Origin: Calothrix sp. HK-06
Lineage (GTDB): Bacteria > Cyanobacteriota > Cyanobacteriia > Cyanobacteriales > Nostocaceae
Length of the DNA: 64,000 nt
Assembly: GCF_001904745.1 (NCBI RefSeq)
Contig: NZ_MRCD01000037.1
Location: 1 to 64,000 of the forward strand
Direction of reading: 5' to 3'
The translations under genes and the position numbers were made by a program. The notes below the pieces were generated by a model. The model was not told the origin of the DNA. It saw only the letters and a program-made list of their open reading frames with translations, and did no database searches. Shown here piece after piece: positions 1 through 9,576 of this stretch (within the stretch, counting starts at the first letter, position 1; each line of letters opens with the position of its first letter).

Positions 1-167
1 AAAATCCTAAACCACCAACACCAGAAAATCCTAAACCACCAACACCGGAAAATCCTAAACCACCAACACCAGAAAATCCTAAACCACCAACACCGGAAAA
101 TCCTAAACCACCAACACCGGAAAATCCTAAACCACCAACACCAGAAAATCCTAAACCACCAACACCG
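1..167 (+). repeat. 24-bp in-frame tandem repeat (about 7 copies)
   Basis: The repeat unit is 24 bp, with units starting at 24, 48, 72, 96, 120 and 144, a partial unit before 24, and a diverging unit from 168. The period is a multiple of three and keeps one frame, so copy-number change would lengthen or shorten the protein without breaking it. It has no spacers, so it is not a CRISPR array. Confidence 0.9.
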
Positions 168-221
168 GAAAATCCGCCATCTGATTCAACAACAGACCCA
201 TCAAGTAGACCAAGTACTTAA
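1..221 (+). CDS. C-terminal end of a proline-rich octapeptide-repeat protein (5' partial)
   Basis: The reading frame is open from the left edge (first full codon at position 3) to a TAA at 219-221. It encodes about seven copies of the octapeptide ENPKPPTP, then a short tail rich in Ser, Thr, Asp and Pro. The start lies outside the window, so the protein's main domain is unknown. Such Pro/Thr/Glu/Asn repeats usually form extended linkers or wall- and surface-associated stalks; here they sit at the extreme C terminus. The repeats differ mostly at the last proline codon (CCA or CCG), which points to recent unequal duplication with selection on the protein sequence. No function can be given. Confidence 0.6.
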   Translation, partial: NPKPPTPENPKPPTPENPKPPTPENPKPPTPENPKPPTPENPKPPTPENPKPPTPENPPSDSTTDPSSRPST

Positions 222-292
222 CTTTACGTAACGTCTGCGTAATTAACTTTGATAGATTGTAGTGGTTCGTGTCATTAATTTTGAGGAGTCGT

Positions 293-316
293 GGTACAGG
301 TGAGGATGCCTGTGCC
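293..316. terminator. Hairpin between two convergent genes
   Basis: An 8-bp inverted repeat, GGTACAGG at 293-300 and CCTGTGCC at 309-316 (one G-T pair), lies between the stop of the plus-strand repeat protein (221) and the stop of the minus-strand kinase (319). There is no strong T-run, so a terminator or RNA-end role is an inference from position. Confidence 0.35.
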
Positions 317-318
317 AG

Positions 319-2685
319 CTAATTCCCATCCCAAGGGGTAGTTGGAGTATCTGTATCTTCTAAAGATAAAGTGTTTATAGATGAATCATTTGTAGGTAAA
401 GATTGAGCCTTATCAACAGAAAGTAATTGATTTAATGCATTAAGAGCTTCGGATGCAGATTGATAGCGGTCTTGGAAGTTATCACGCACCATTCTACTGA
501 GGATACTAGCAAAGCCAGTTGCAACTTCGGCACGTTCCATCCATATTAATTCACCGTTGTCATCATGCTGAAGTTCATGAGGAGGTGTTCCTGTTAATGC
601 TTTAATCCCAATCATTCCCACTGCGTAAATATCACTGCTATATTGCGGGCGCCCAAAGCATTGTTCTCTGGGTGCATAACCTTTTGTGCCAATACCAATA
701 GTAAATGCTGTATCTTCCTGATTTTCAATTAAGTTTGTAGATACTTGCTTAACGGCGCCAAAATCTATTAGCACAAGTTTATAATCGCTTTTTCTACGCA
801 TGATGTTACTCGGCTTGATATCACGGTGAATTACACCGTTTTGATGCACGAATACTAGTATTTGTAATAATTCTTGTACGAGATCAATGACAACAGCTTG
901 GTTGTGACGTTTTCCTGACGGCAATTCTTGACTAAGAGCATTACCAAGAATAAATTCTTGAACTAAATAAAATTCTTCGTCTTCTTCAAAATAAGCGAGA
1001 AGTTGCGGTATTTGGGAATGTATACCTAGTTGTTGAAGAGTTTGAGCTTCGGAGCTAAAAAGGCGCCGCGCTACTTCCATTTGTTCAGGTTTGTTATTTA
1101 CTGGTTGGAGTTGTTTGACAACACATAAAGGATTACCAGGTAGTCTTGTATCTTCAGCTATATATGTTTCACTAAATCCACCTGAACCTAAAACTTTGAC
1201 GATACGATAACGACCATCGAGAATTTTTCCACTTATTTGAATTTCACGGTTTTTTAGTAAATCTACAAGGTCTTCTTGCTGACTCAGAATCTCTTGGGCA
1301 ATGCGAGAATAAGGATTTTTCTGAATAATATCAACTAACTGAATTTTGCGTAATTGCTGAATTGCTATTTCAATACCTAAATAAGATAAACCAATTGCAA
1401 TAAGTGCAGTTACAGGTACAGCTGTTGGAAAAAATAATTGATTTGTAACAAAAAGTAAATAATTAATACCTCCCCAAACAATAGCTATACCGAAGCAAGA
1501 AAAAACTCGAAGCCGATTGTATTTATTTCGAGATGCAAAATATGCGCTTCCACCAACTAATGCTAAGACAAATAAACTACTGCCATAAGGACTGTTGATT
1601 GCGATTTTTACTGATTTACCCTCCATGAGGGTCGCTAGTGCGTTCGCATGTATTTCCACTCCACTCATACGTTCGGGAAATAACCAGTTTACAGCAACTG
1701 CATGAAAATCATTCGCTACCGTTGCCGTGGCGCCAATTAGTACTATTTTGTCCTTGAATACTTTCCCTGACTGTAAATTGCTATCCCAAAACATTTGGTC
1801 AAAAACATACCAAAATGGAATTTGCTCAAAACTACCCATAGACCCATGAAAATAAATGCGGTCCCCTTTAGGTTTAGGAAAGTCAATATTCGCAGCCCTC
1901 AAAGTCGCTAGACTAAAATCTGGTATTTTGTCTAATAAACTACCTTGGGTTTCTTTTAGTTCCTTAGTATACTCACCCGCAAAACGATGAATCTTGCCAT
2001 CAACCTCTATTGGGAAAGTTATAGACCCAGTTGAGACAGAACCAACACGGAGTAATTCTTGGGGGGAACGTAATTGTGTTACAAAACCACTACGAGTTTC
2101 AAAATTTTCATATGACGCAGCTAAAACAACTTTGTTGCCATAGCGTTGTAACACTGCTTGGAATTTACGGTCGTCTTCTAGACCATGACTACTCGGCAAG
2201 TCAAAGATTACATCTAATGCGACAACACGCGCTCCAGCTTGAACCAGCTTTTGAATAACTTGCCCGTATGCTTCACGCTTGTAAGGAAATCCTTTTAAGG
2301 GTTCCAAATGACCATATTTTATCGGGTCAGTTGCGTAAGATACCGCAGGTGTTGATATCGAATCGTCGTCAATTGCCAGAATTACAATGTCTTTTGGCGG
2401 TACAATCGAGCCACGAAGTTGATAAAATGCCGATTGTGCCTGATTTTCCATCATTTGCGGTAATCGCAAATTGGAAACAGTCAGTAACGCTGCACCTACC
2501 GTCCACATTCCTGCTAGCAAATGACCTAGACGCGCTATCTTTTTCGATTGGCGCCCATTAGTCGTGGAAGTAGATTTCGTGGTTCTACTTGACTGTTGGT
2601 CTGTTGCCGGGACATATTTTTTAGTTAAGGTAGGTGTAGGTTCTTCGTTCATATCGTAATATCTAGTTGATTTACGTAAGTTCAA
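319..2685 (-). CDS. CHASE2 domain-containing serine/threonine protein kinase
   Basis: A 788-residue membrane receptor kinase. A hydrophobic segment at about residues 52-72 is followed by a CHASE2 sensory region (about 75-360, outside the membrane), then about three membrane segments (365-440), and a cytoplasmic protein kinase domain (about 488-755). Kinase motifs are visible: glycine loop GSGGFSETY, the VVKQ lysine, HRDIKPSNIM with the catalytic Asp, and DFG in LIDFGAVKQ. CHASE2-TM-kinase is a known cyanobacterial architecture that senses an unidentified extracytoplasmic signal. The first Met and Met12 are both possible starts. It appears monocistronic and convergent with the repeat protein. 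The ligand and substrates cannot be read from the sequence. Confidence 0.92.
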   Translation of the reverse strand: MNLRKSTRYYDMNEEPTPTLTKKYVPATDQQSSRTTKSTSTTNGRQSKKIARLGHLLAGMWTVGAALLTVSNLRLPQMMENQAQSAFYQLRGSIVPPKDIVILAIDDDSISTPAVSYATDPIKYGHLEPLKGFPYKREAYGQVIQKLVQAGARVVALDVIFDLPSSHGLEDDRKFQAVLQRYGNKVVLAASYENFETRSGFVTQLRSPQELLRVGSVSTGSITFPIEVDGKIHRFAGEYTKELKETQGSLLDKIPDFSLATLRAANIDFPKPKGDRIYFHGSMGSFEQIPFWYVFDQMFWDSNLQSGKVFKDKIVLIGATATVANDFHAVAVNWLFPERMSGVEIHANALATLMEGKSVKIAINSPYGSSLFVLALVGGSAYFASRNKYNRLRVFSCFGIAIVWGGINYLLFVTNQLFFPTAVPVTALIAIGLSYLGIEIAIQQLRKIQLVDIIQKNPYSRIAQEILSQQEDLVDLLKNREIQISGKILDGRYRIVKVLGSGGFSETYIAEDTRLPGNPLCVVKQLQPVNNKPEQMEVARRLFSSEAQTLQQLGIHSQIPQLLAYFEEDEEFYLVQEFILGNALSQELPSGKRHNQAVVIDLVQELLQILVFVHQNGVIHRDIKPSNIMRRKSDYKLVLIDFGAVKQVSTNLIENQEDTAFTIGIGTKGYAPREQCFGRPQYSSDIYAVGMIGIKALTGTPPHELQHDDNGELIWMERAEVATGFASILSRMVRDNFQDRYQSASEALNALNQLLSVDKAQSLPTNDSSINTLSLEDTDTPTTPWDGN

Positions 2686-3502
2686 TTATTTATTTACACA
2701 GACTTTAAAGGCTCAAACTGCGAACGATATTTATATGAATATTTTATACATTAGTAATTTATACTCACTATCATTACTTAGTCACCAGAAACTAAGCTCT
2801 AAGTATAGCGGTGAATTGCCACTTTACACACCCCTGAGTTCTCAAAGCTTTGTTGACATTACATATACAGCGATTCAAAGGCAAAGAAGGCTTATGGGAT
2901 AAACTCTGCGTATTATCAGGTGTCCAAAGCAAATTTTTGACGAATCTTGGGAACAATAGATGATGTAGATACGGATAGCGGAATTTGTTACTCACAAGGA
3001 AAGCTACTCGCAACTATAGCACTACCAATACGAGATTGACTGCATATTGTCAATGTACGCAGTGCAATTCATGACATGCAACTTATGCAAAACATGAAAT
3101 TGCTTCCATTTGTCATGGAGCTTGCTGTGCTTACGAAACTGTGTCAAGCGCTTAGTATAAACCTGATTCATGGGTTTTGAGTTAATAAACACAGCAGTTG
3201 CCAATTTCATACCTCTTTGGGAGTAAACTGGATTGATATACAGTTTTAAATGCTGTTACAAAGTCTAATTTATTGGTAGATTGCAATTGTGGGGAATGAA
3301 TATCCATGTATTTGGGTAAAAGTATAAACCTCAATGGCAGTACTGTAATAAATGTTTAAATTATTTAAATTGGGAGTAGTGCAGGATAAAAGCTATACAC
3401 GTCAACTATTTTTATTGTTAAGAGCAAATTAATCATTTGAAATTGCTATAACCTCTTGTTTTATCTAAATTCTTATTCTATATATGTAGGTGTTAAATTC
3501 TT
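2686..3502. other. Gene-poor intergenic stretch
   Basis: This region of about 800 bp separates two divergent genes. It holds only short minus-strand open frames (2792..3013 and 3022..3210) with no recognisable domain and poor ribosome-binding context. Part of it presumably carries the promoters of the CHASE2 kinase and the NYN gene. I see no clear hairpin, tRNA or repeat. Confidence 0.5.
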
Positions 3503-4027
3503 ATGGGTACTACTATGAATCGTCTGTCTATTTTTGTAGACGGAAACAATATGTTTTACGCTCAACAAAAAAATGGCTGGTTTTTTGACCCGCGACGAGT
3601 ACTAGAATACTTTAAATACGAACAGTCCGAAACGACGCTCATCAACGCATTCTGGTACACTGGTCTAAAAGACCCTCAAGACCAAAGAGGTTTTCGTGAT
3701 GCTCTAATCAGTTTAGGATATACCGTCCGCACTAAAATTTTGAAAGAATATTATGATGATACTTCCGGTCGCTATTCTCAAAAAGCTAATTTAGATATCG
3801 AAATTGTTGTAGATATGTTTAATACTGTAGACCAATATGACCGGGTTGTTTTATTTAGTGGTGATGGTGATTTTGAACGAGCAATCGAATTATTACGCTC
3901 TAAAAATACTCATATAACTGTTGTATCAACAGAAGGAATGATAGCAAGAGAACTACGTAATGCTACGGATAGGTATATTGATTTAAACGATATTCGCGAA
4001 GTTATAGAAAAAACTGAAGGTCCCTAA
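3503..4027 (+). CDS. NYN domain protein (LabA/DUF88 family)
   Basis: A 174-residue single-domain protein of the NYN (PIN-like) nuclease fold. Acidic motifs expected for metal binding are present: FVDGNNMFY near the N terminus, LDIEIVVDM in the middle, and SGDGDFERAI followed by the VVS strand. The family includes cyanobacterial LabA, linked to circadian output in Synechococcus, and bacterial RNA-processing nucleases. This protein has only the NYN core, so an RNase role is inferred from the fold. Met1 and Met5 are both possible starts; an AGGTG-like sequence lies about 10 nt before the first. It lies 97 bp upstream of leuA on the same strand. A second NYN protein is encoded at 15475. Confidence 0.88.
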   Translation: MGTTMNRLSIFVDGNNMFYAQQKNGWFFDPRRVLEYFKYEQSETTLINAFWYTGLKDPQDQRGFRDALISLGYTVRTKILKEYYDDTSGRYSQKANLDIEIVVDMFNTVDQYDRVVLFSGDGDFERAIELLRSKNTHITVVSTEGMIARELRNATDRYIDLNDIREVIEKTEGP

Positions 4028-4124
4028 TCTTAGTATTTATTTACAATATTAAAACTTATAAACATTAAGTTTGCTTCAAGTTGAAAATATTTTGTAGCCA
4101 CTAAAAACTTACAAAAATACCGAA

Positions 4125-5720
4125 ATGTATAACAGCACAGACAAAATCATCATCTTTGATACTACACTCCGTGACGGCGAACAGTCTCCAGGGGCCACGC
4201 TCAACATCGACGAGAAGCTAGTCATAGCCAAGCAATTAGCGCGTCTTGGTGTAGACATTATTGAAGCAGGGTTTGCATTTGCAAGTCCTGGTGACTTTGA
4301 AGCAGTTAGCAAAATAGCCCAAACTGTTGGTACAGAAGACGGGCCAATTATTTGTAGTTTGGCACGCGCGCGACATGATGATATCAAGGCAGCAGCAGAA
4401 GCTATTAAAGGTGCTGCTAAAGGAAGAATTCACACTTTTATCGCGACTTCGGATATTCATCTTCAATATAAGTTGAAAAAAACTAGAAGTGAAGTTGTGG
4501 CAGTTGCTGAAGAAATGGTCGCATACGCTAAAAGCTTCACTGATGACATAGAATTTTCACCCGAAGATGCTGGGCGTTCTGACCCAGAGTTTTTGTACGA
4601 AGTATTAGAAAAAGTTATTAATGCAGGCGCCACAACGGTTAATATCCCCGATACAGTTGGTTACACCACACCAAGTGAGTTTGGAGCATTAATAAAAGGG
4701 ATAAAAGAAAATGTCCCCAATATCGACAAAGCGATAATTTCTGTTCACGGTCATGACGACTTGGGTTTGGCAGTGGCGAACTTTTTAGAAGCAGTCAAAA
4801 ACGGCGCCCGTCAACTCGAATGTACAATTAATGGTATTGGTGAACGTGCAGGTAATGCGGCATTAGAAGAATTAGTAATGGGTCTACATGTACGTCGGCA
4901 GTATTTTAACCCCTTCTTAGGAAGACCTGTAAATTCTGAACAACCATTAACAAATATTGATACACGTCAACTATATAAGACATCTCGTTTAGTATCTAGT
5001 TTAACGGGAATGTTAGTACAGCCAAATAAAGCTATAGTAGGTGCCAATGCTTTTGCTCACGAGTCAGGTATTCACCAAGATGGAGTTTTGAAAAATAAAC
5101 TTACCTATGAAATTATGGATGCTCAGTTGATTGGATTAACTGAGAACCAAATAGTTTTAGGTAAACATTCTGGGCGTAATGCAGTCAGAACTCGGTTGAA
5201 GGAATTAGGTTATGAGTTAACAGAGACAGATTTAAATAAAGCGTTTGTTCGATTTAAAGAAGTCGCTGATAAGAAAAAAGAAATAACCGACTGGGACTTG
5301 GAGGCATTAGTCAACGATGAAATTCAACAGGCGGCGGAGTTATTTAAGCTTGAATTAGTACAGGTGTCATGTGGAGACCACGCGCGGGCAACTGCGACCG
5401 TCACGTTGCGTAATCCTTCGGGGGAAGAATTAACGGATGCGGCAATAGGCACAGGGCCAGTTGATGCAATTTATAAAGCTATTAACCGCGTGGCGAATGT
5501 ACCTAATCAATTAATCGAGTTTTCTGTACAATCTGTGACAGCGGGAATTGATGCGCTTGGAGAGGTAACGATTCGTTTACAACATGAAGGGCGAGTATTT
5601 TCTGGTCATGCAGCGAATACTGATATTATTGTGGCATCAGCACAGGCATATGTGAATGCGCTGAATAGATTGTATGCTTCGAGTCAGCAGCAACGGCAAC
5701 ACGCGCAATTAGTCCAGTAA
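4125..5720 (+). CDS. leuA: 2-isopropylmalate synthase
   Basis: This enzyme (531 residues, usual length) condenses acetyl-CoA with 2-oxoisovalerate, the first committed step of leucine synthesis. The N-terminal TIM-barrel shows [12 protein letters not shown], the metal-binding [20 protein letters not shown] and HESGIHQDG. The C-terminal 130 residues form the LeuA allosteric domain ([16 protein letters not shown]), so leucine feedback inhibition is expected. A perfect 8-bp hairpin follows the stop at 5740-5762. The other leu genes are not in the window. Confidence 0.97.
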   Translation: MYNSTDKIIIFDTTLRDGEQSPGATLNIDEKLVIAKQLARLGVDIIEAGFAFASPGDFEAVSKIAQTVGTEDGPIICSLARARHDDIKAAAEAIKGAAKGRIHTFIATSDIHLQYKLKKTRSEVVAVAEEMVAYAKSFTDDIEFSPEDAGRSDPEFLYEVLEKVINAGATTVNIPDTVGYTTPSEFGALIKGIKENVPNIDKAIISVHGHDDLGLAVANFLEAVKNGARQLECTINGIGERAGNAALEELVMGLHVRRQYFNPFLGRPVNSEQPLTNIDTRQLYKTSRLVSSLTGMLVQPNKAIVGANAFAHESGIHQDGVLKNKLTYEIMDAQLIGLTENQIVLGKHSGRNAVRTRLKELGYELTETDLNKAFVRFKEVADKKKEITDWDLEALVNDEIQQAAELFKLELVQVSCGDHARATATVTLRNPSGEELTDAAIGTGPVDAIYKAINRVANVPNQLIEFSVQSVTAGIDALGEVTIRLQHEGRVFSGHAANTDIIVASAQAYVNALNRLYASSQQQRQHAQLVQ

Positions 5721-5739
5721 TACTTAATATGGTGGGGTG

Positions 5740-5762
5740 GCACAGGCATAGAAAGCCTGTGC
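5740..5762. terminator. Hairpin after leuA
   Basis: GCACAGGC at 5740-5747 pairs perfectly with GCCTGTGC at 5755-5762 around a 7-nt loop, 20 bp after the leuA stop. There is no long T-run, so it may act as an RNA-stabilising 3' end rather than a classical terminator. It resembles the hairpin at 293-316. Confidence 0.45.
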
Positions 5763-5803
5763 ATTTCCAGCTTATTCAATAAACTGGGAATTCCAAAATT
5801 TAT

Positions 5804-5917
5804 AGGACTTACGCTGCATAAACCTGGTTTCTACGCATTCATTGTCGCAGACAAATCGTCATTTCTATTACATGCTATCAACGTATATTCCAGGTTTCTA
5901 GGTTTTCATGCGTAGTA
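5804..5917. repeat. MITE-like palindromic repeat, copy A
   Basis: This about 114-bp element begins AGGACTTACGC and ends with the near-complement ATGCGTA. It is clearly related to 50430..50546. The core (ATCGT, TTT, ATTACA, TATCAAC, then CC(A/C)GGTTT) is shared with shorter copies at 26857 and 54487. It lies directly before the truncated ATP-grasp fragment, so it may mark the breakpoint that removed that gene's 5' part. Confidence 0.8.
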
Positions 5918-5920
5918 CAT

Positions 5921-6115
5921 TTGTTAGCCCAAGAGGTTATTGCATGTGGTTGGCAACCTGATTCAATTTGGGTACTTGACCTTTGTATTTCTGAGGCTAA
6001 AGCTTATATTGTAGAGATTGGCTTTTTTTCGTGTGCAGCTTTGTACCACTGTAATTTAAGTTCCGTTGTTAGGGAAGCTTCAAAAATTGTTTTGCGAGAG
6101 TGGCCTAATTGTTAA
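5921..6115 (+). pseudogene. C-terminal remnant of an ATP-grasp (DUF4343/R2K-like) protein
   Basis: The 64 residues from a TTG at 5921 resemble the C-terminal end of cyanobacterial ATP-grasp proteins of the DUF4343/R2K type. Visible are a strand ending in VLDLC, a lysine-containing turn, the VEI-x-F-SCAALYHCNL stretch and a final helix. Everything upstream, including the nucleotide-binding part, is missing and replaced by repeat copy A. The fragment ends tail to tail with the kinase below, overlapping its stop codon. It is most likely non-functional. Family assignment is by recognition of the residual motif only. Confidence 0.55.
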
Positions 6116-9100
6116 TTAGTGAGTGGAAGTTTGATAATAAATTCGGCGCCTTTTCCAGGTGATGAAAAACATTCTAATTTGCCATTATGTGTTTCTGTGA
6201 TGATTTGGTTACTTATTGATAGTCCTAAACCTGTTCCTTTGCCTTCTACTTTGGTGGTAAAGAATGCATCAAATAATTTTTGATGGACTTCTTCGGTCAT
6301 TCCTAAACCGTTATCGGCAATTTTAATTTGAATGTAAGATGTAGAATCGTTTACTAGTTCGGTGGTTATTTTAATTTGATTAGGGTTTTTTTCTATTTCT
6401 AAGTAAGTTTTACCAGTATTTGAGTCTTCTAATGCATCGATAGCGTTGGCTAGTAAGTTCATAAATACTTGGTTGATTTGACCGGAAAAACACGGCACTA
6501 ATGGTAATTTTCCATACTGTTTAATAATTTGAATTGCTGGGCGTTCGGGTCTTGCTTTGAGACGGTGAGAGAGTACTATCAAAGTTGTGTCGATACTTTG
6601 ATGAATATCTATTTGAGTTTTTTGGCCTGTATCTGAACGCGAGAAGTTACGAAGCGACTGCATGATATCACGAATGCGGTCGGTACCTAATTTCATTGAG
6701 ATGATTAGTTTGGGCAGGTCTTCGAGTAGGAAGTCAAGGTCGATATTTTCGATTTCGGTTTCTATTTCGCTGTCAGGATTAGGGTATTTTTCTTGGTATA
6801 AATTGACTAAGTTAACTAGGCCTTCAATATATTGTTTCGCATGGGCTAAATTACCGTTGATAAAGCTAACGGGGTTATTTACTTCGTGGGCAACACCTGC
6901 TACGAGTTGTCCAAGTTGAGAGATTTTTTCGGTTTGGACAAGTTGAGATTGGGTACGCTGGAGTTTTGATAGAGTTTGCTCAAGTTCTTGAGAGCGGTGC
7001 GAGAGTGCTTCTAAGGTGCGTTTGCGTTCTGTAATATCTTGTACAACTGCTAAAATACAAGGACTGTTGTTTAGCAAATACGGTATACCTTTAACTTCGA
7101 TATCTAATAAAGTGCGATTTTTACGGATATTTGTTGCTTGACAACTATATGGTTGGCCCGATTTTACAGTGTTAAAAAACTCGCCAAATAAATGATGTGA
7201 GTTTGGATGTATATATTCTAAAGGGTTTAATTGTATAAATTCATCATAAGTATAACCATGCATTGTGTAGTAAGCAGGATTTGACGCTATTAATTTTCCG
7301 GTTTCAATGTCAAAAATACCAATACCATCGGTGACTGTTTCAAAAATTCCTCGATACTGTTCTTCTTTTTGTCGCAGTTCAGCTTCCACTCGTTTACGTT
7401 TTGTAATATCACGCGATACTGTTAATGCACAGTGTCTACCGTCATAGGTAATAGCATTAGCTTTGACTTCAACGTCTATTAATGTTCCATCTTTACGAAT
7501 AACTATAGCTTCACAGTAAAATTTTTTACCTGCGTTGAGAATATCAAGAAACTCAGCAAGTACATGTTGTGAGTCTGGGTGGATAAAATCTAGGGGTTGA
7601 ATATTTGACCATTCGGAAGCTTCATAACCGTAAATTTTACAAACTGCTTGGTTGACAGCAAGATATTTACCTGTCTCTAAATCGTAAATAGCTAAACCGT
7701 CAATGGTGTTTTCAAAGATGTTACGATATTGTTCTTCTTGCTGTGCTAGTTTATTTAATGATTCAGTAAGCTGTTGAGATTTTTGCTGTTCTGCGCTGAA
7801 CAAACGCGCGTTTTCTATTGCAATAGCTGCTTGTGAGGTCAGAACTTGGAGAATTTGCAGTCTTTCTTCGGTAAAGGCGCCTGTATAATGGTTATTTTCT
7901 AGGTAAACTACACCAATAAATTTGGTTTGGTAAAAAATTGGTGTACATAAAATAGATTTGGGTTGTTTGTTGAGAATATAAGGGTCTTTGAAAAAAATAC
8001 TTTCTTGACTCGCATCGATTAGTACTAATGGTTTTTTAGTTGTAGCAACATAATCAATCACTGTAACCGGAATATCATTACTAGTATTGACGGGTGTTGA
8101 CTGTAATTGAACTAATGATACATCTTGATTTGTGTCAGCGACTTCGATAAATAACTCGTTATCACGTTCGAGAATAATACAACCAATTTGGGCAGAAGCG
8201 TTTTCGATAATAATATGCAGCAATTTGAGAAGCAATTTATCGAGAACTATTTCGCTTGATATTGCGCTCGTTGCTTTGATAACCGTCGCTAAGTCTAAGA
8301 CTTCTTTACTTGTTGTAGTACTAGATACTTCACAAATTTTATTAGATAGTATTGCTTTGTTTGTAAGCTTATCCGTGGTTTTCCACTGATTTAAACACTG
8401 CTGTAAATCAGCTAATAACTCAGATGCGTTTTGATAACGTGCGTCTGGGTTCTTTGCCATAAGCTTAGTAATAATCGATGCAATAGCTTCGGGAATTTCC
8501 TCATATAAATTTTGGCTTAATTCTCGAATTGGTGTTGGGTCTTTCGCTGTGTGTCCATAAACAATTTCTAATGGGTCATTACTTGCAAACGGTAACTGTC
8601 CTGCTAAAATTTCGTAAAATGTTATACCTAGCGAGTAGAAATCTGTACGGTAATCAGTTTTGCGGTTTATCCGTCCAGTTTGTTCTGGGGATATATATGA
8701 AAGTGTCCCTTCGAGTTGAGTTGAGTTATCAAGTTCAACATCTTGAAACCTTGCAGCAATACTAAAATCAGTGATTTTGACTTGTAGCGTTTGTGGGTTA
8801 ATGATGATATTGCTAGGTTTGATGTCTTTATGGATGATGCGTCTTGAGTGTAAAGATGCTAAAGACTCTGCTAACTGTAGCGCTATTAGAAGAAAAATCT
8901 CTAGAGATAAAGTATGTGTTGAGAGAAAATCTTTGAGACTAATGCCGCCAAAATCTTCCATTACTAGGATAAGCTGATTTTGAGAGGTCTCTAAACCATA
9001 AACTTTGACAACCCCTTCCAAATTCAAGTTTTCGCAAATCTTAAACTCGCGTTTTAGACGATTAATCTGCTCCAAGGTTGAAAATTCTGCCTTTACAACC

Positions 9101-9216
9101 TTTAAAATCGCAGGTAGGTTATTTTTTTGCGATTTGGCTCGATATACTGTTGTATTCTCAACTTCATAAATTACTTCCGTAATTTCATAACCTGGGACTC
9201 TCGAAGTTAAAGGCAT
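6112..9216 (-). CDS. Ser/Thr kinase-GAF-PAS-PAS-histidine kinase hybrid
   Basis: A 1034-residue soluble signalling protein: Ser/Thr kinase domain (about 1-270; HKDIKPSNII, and DFS in place of DFG), GAF (about 330-475), two PAS domains (about 500-610 and 625-735, each with a PAC-like end), a coiled coil, HisKA with the phosphoacceptor His in VAGVAHEVNNP, and HATPase_c (N box NAIDAL, G boxes DNGLGM and GKGTGLGL). Related cyanobacterial kinases (Hstk type) are about 1800 residues, with a large AAA ATPase region between the Ser/Thr kinase and GAF; that region is absent here. A response regulator is not encoded nearby. It ends at the ATP-grasp remnant and starts after a 360-bp repeat-rich gap. Confidence 0.92.
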   Translation of the reverse strand: MPLTSRVPGYEITEVIYEVENTTVYRAKSQKNNLPAILKVVKAEFSTLEQINRLKREFKICENLNLEGVVKVYGLETSQNQLILVMEDFGGISLKDFLSTHTLSLEIFLLIALQLAESLASLHSRRIIHKDIKPSNIIINPQTLQVKITDFSIAARFQDVELDNSTQLEGTLSYISPEQTGRINRKTDYRTDFYSLGITFYEILAGQLPFASNDPLEIVYGHTAKDPTPIRELSQNLYEEIPEAIASIITKLMAKNPDARYQNASELLADLQQCLNQWKTTDKLTNKAILSNKICEVSSTTTSKEVLDLATVIKATSAISSEIVLDKLLLKLLHIIIENASAQIGCIILERDNELFIEVADTNQDVSLVQLQSTPVNTSNDIPVTVIDYVATTKKPLVLIDASQESIFFKDPYILNKQPKSILCTPIFYQTKFIGVVYLENNHYTGAFTEERLQILQVLTSQAAIAIENARLFSAEQQKSQQLTESLNKLAQQEEQYRNIFENTIDGLAIYDLETGKYLAVNQAVCKIYGYEASEWSNIQPLDFIHPDSQHVLAEFLDILNAGKKFYCEAIVIRKDGTLIDVEVKANAITYDGRHCALTVSRDITKRKRVEAELRQKEEQYRGIFETVTDGIGIFDIETGKLIASNPAYYTMHGYTYDEFIQLNPLEYIHPNSHHLFGEFFNTVKSGQPYSCQATNIRKNRTLLDIEVKGIPYLLNNSPCILAVVQDITERKRTLEALSHRSQELEQTLSKLQRTQSQLVQTEKISQLGQLVAGVAHEVNNPVSFINGNLAHAKQYIEGLVNLVNLYQEKYPNPDSEIETEIENIDLDFLLEDLPKLIISMKLGTDRIRDIMQSLRNFSRSDTGQKTQIDIHQSIDTTLIVLSHRLKARPERPAIQIIKQYGKLPLVPCFSGQINQVFMNLLANAIDALEDSNTGKTYLEIEKNPNQIKITTELVNDSTSYIQIKIADNGLGMTEEVHQKLFDAFFTTKVEGKGTGLGLSISNQIITETHNGKLECFSSPGKGAEFIIKLPLTN

Positions 9217-9339
9217 ATTCTCACCTTGTGCTGCATACTATCGCTTCTTTTATAGGATTCCCACAGCACGGTCAAAACTTTATAAACTTTCTATAAAATC
9301 TTCTTATATATTATCGTTGTAGAGAAAATTATCTACTGG

Positions 9340-9570
9340 CACCGAAATGTCCTTGTCATGCTGAACCCGAAGGGTGTCGGTTTGGGTCCCCGCAGTCGCA
9401 CGCCACTCCCCGATGGCGCGGGGAACCCGCGCACAGCGCTGCTCTCCGCCAAAGTGGTGAACCCGAAGGGTGAAGCATCTCTTATATTGTGAATAGTTGT
9501 CGAGATTCTAGCCTGCGGCAAATGCTCCGCATTACGCTACGCGACTAATGACATTAAGATGCTCAGAATG
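9340..9570. repeat. GC-rich mosaic intergenic repeat
   Basis: A stretch of unusually high GC between two minus-strand genes. It contains the blocks AACCCGAAGGGTG (twice), GGTGTCGGTTT and GCGGGGAACCCGCGCAC, which recur in reverse orientation at about 31455-31575. The short blocks form small hairpins. Such mosaic arrays are typical of intergenic DNA in large cyanobacterial genomes. No gene is supported inside it. Confidence 0.7.
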
Positions 9571-9576
9571 ACATTA

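Noticed and set aside
1-170. Possible CRISPR array
   Set aside because: The 24-bp units are directly contiguous, lack spacers, and read in one frame as a proline-rich peptide.
2792-3210. Two short minus-strand open frames (73 and 62 codons)
   Set aside because: No recognisable motif, no good ribosome-binding site (the second has a purine run directly touching the ATG), and composition like the surrounding non-coding DNA.
9333-9521. Minus-strand frame of 62 codons
   Set aside because: Entirely within the mosaic GC-rich repeat; similar frames arise wherever this repeat occurs in cyanobacteria.
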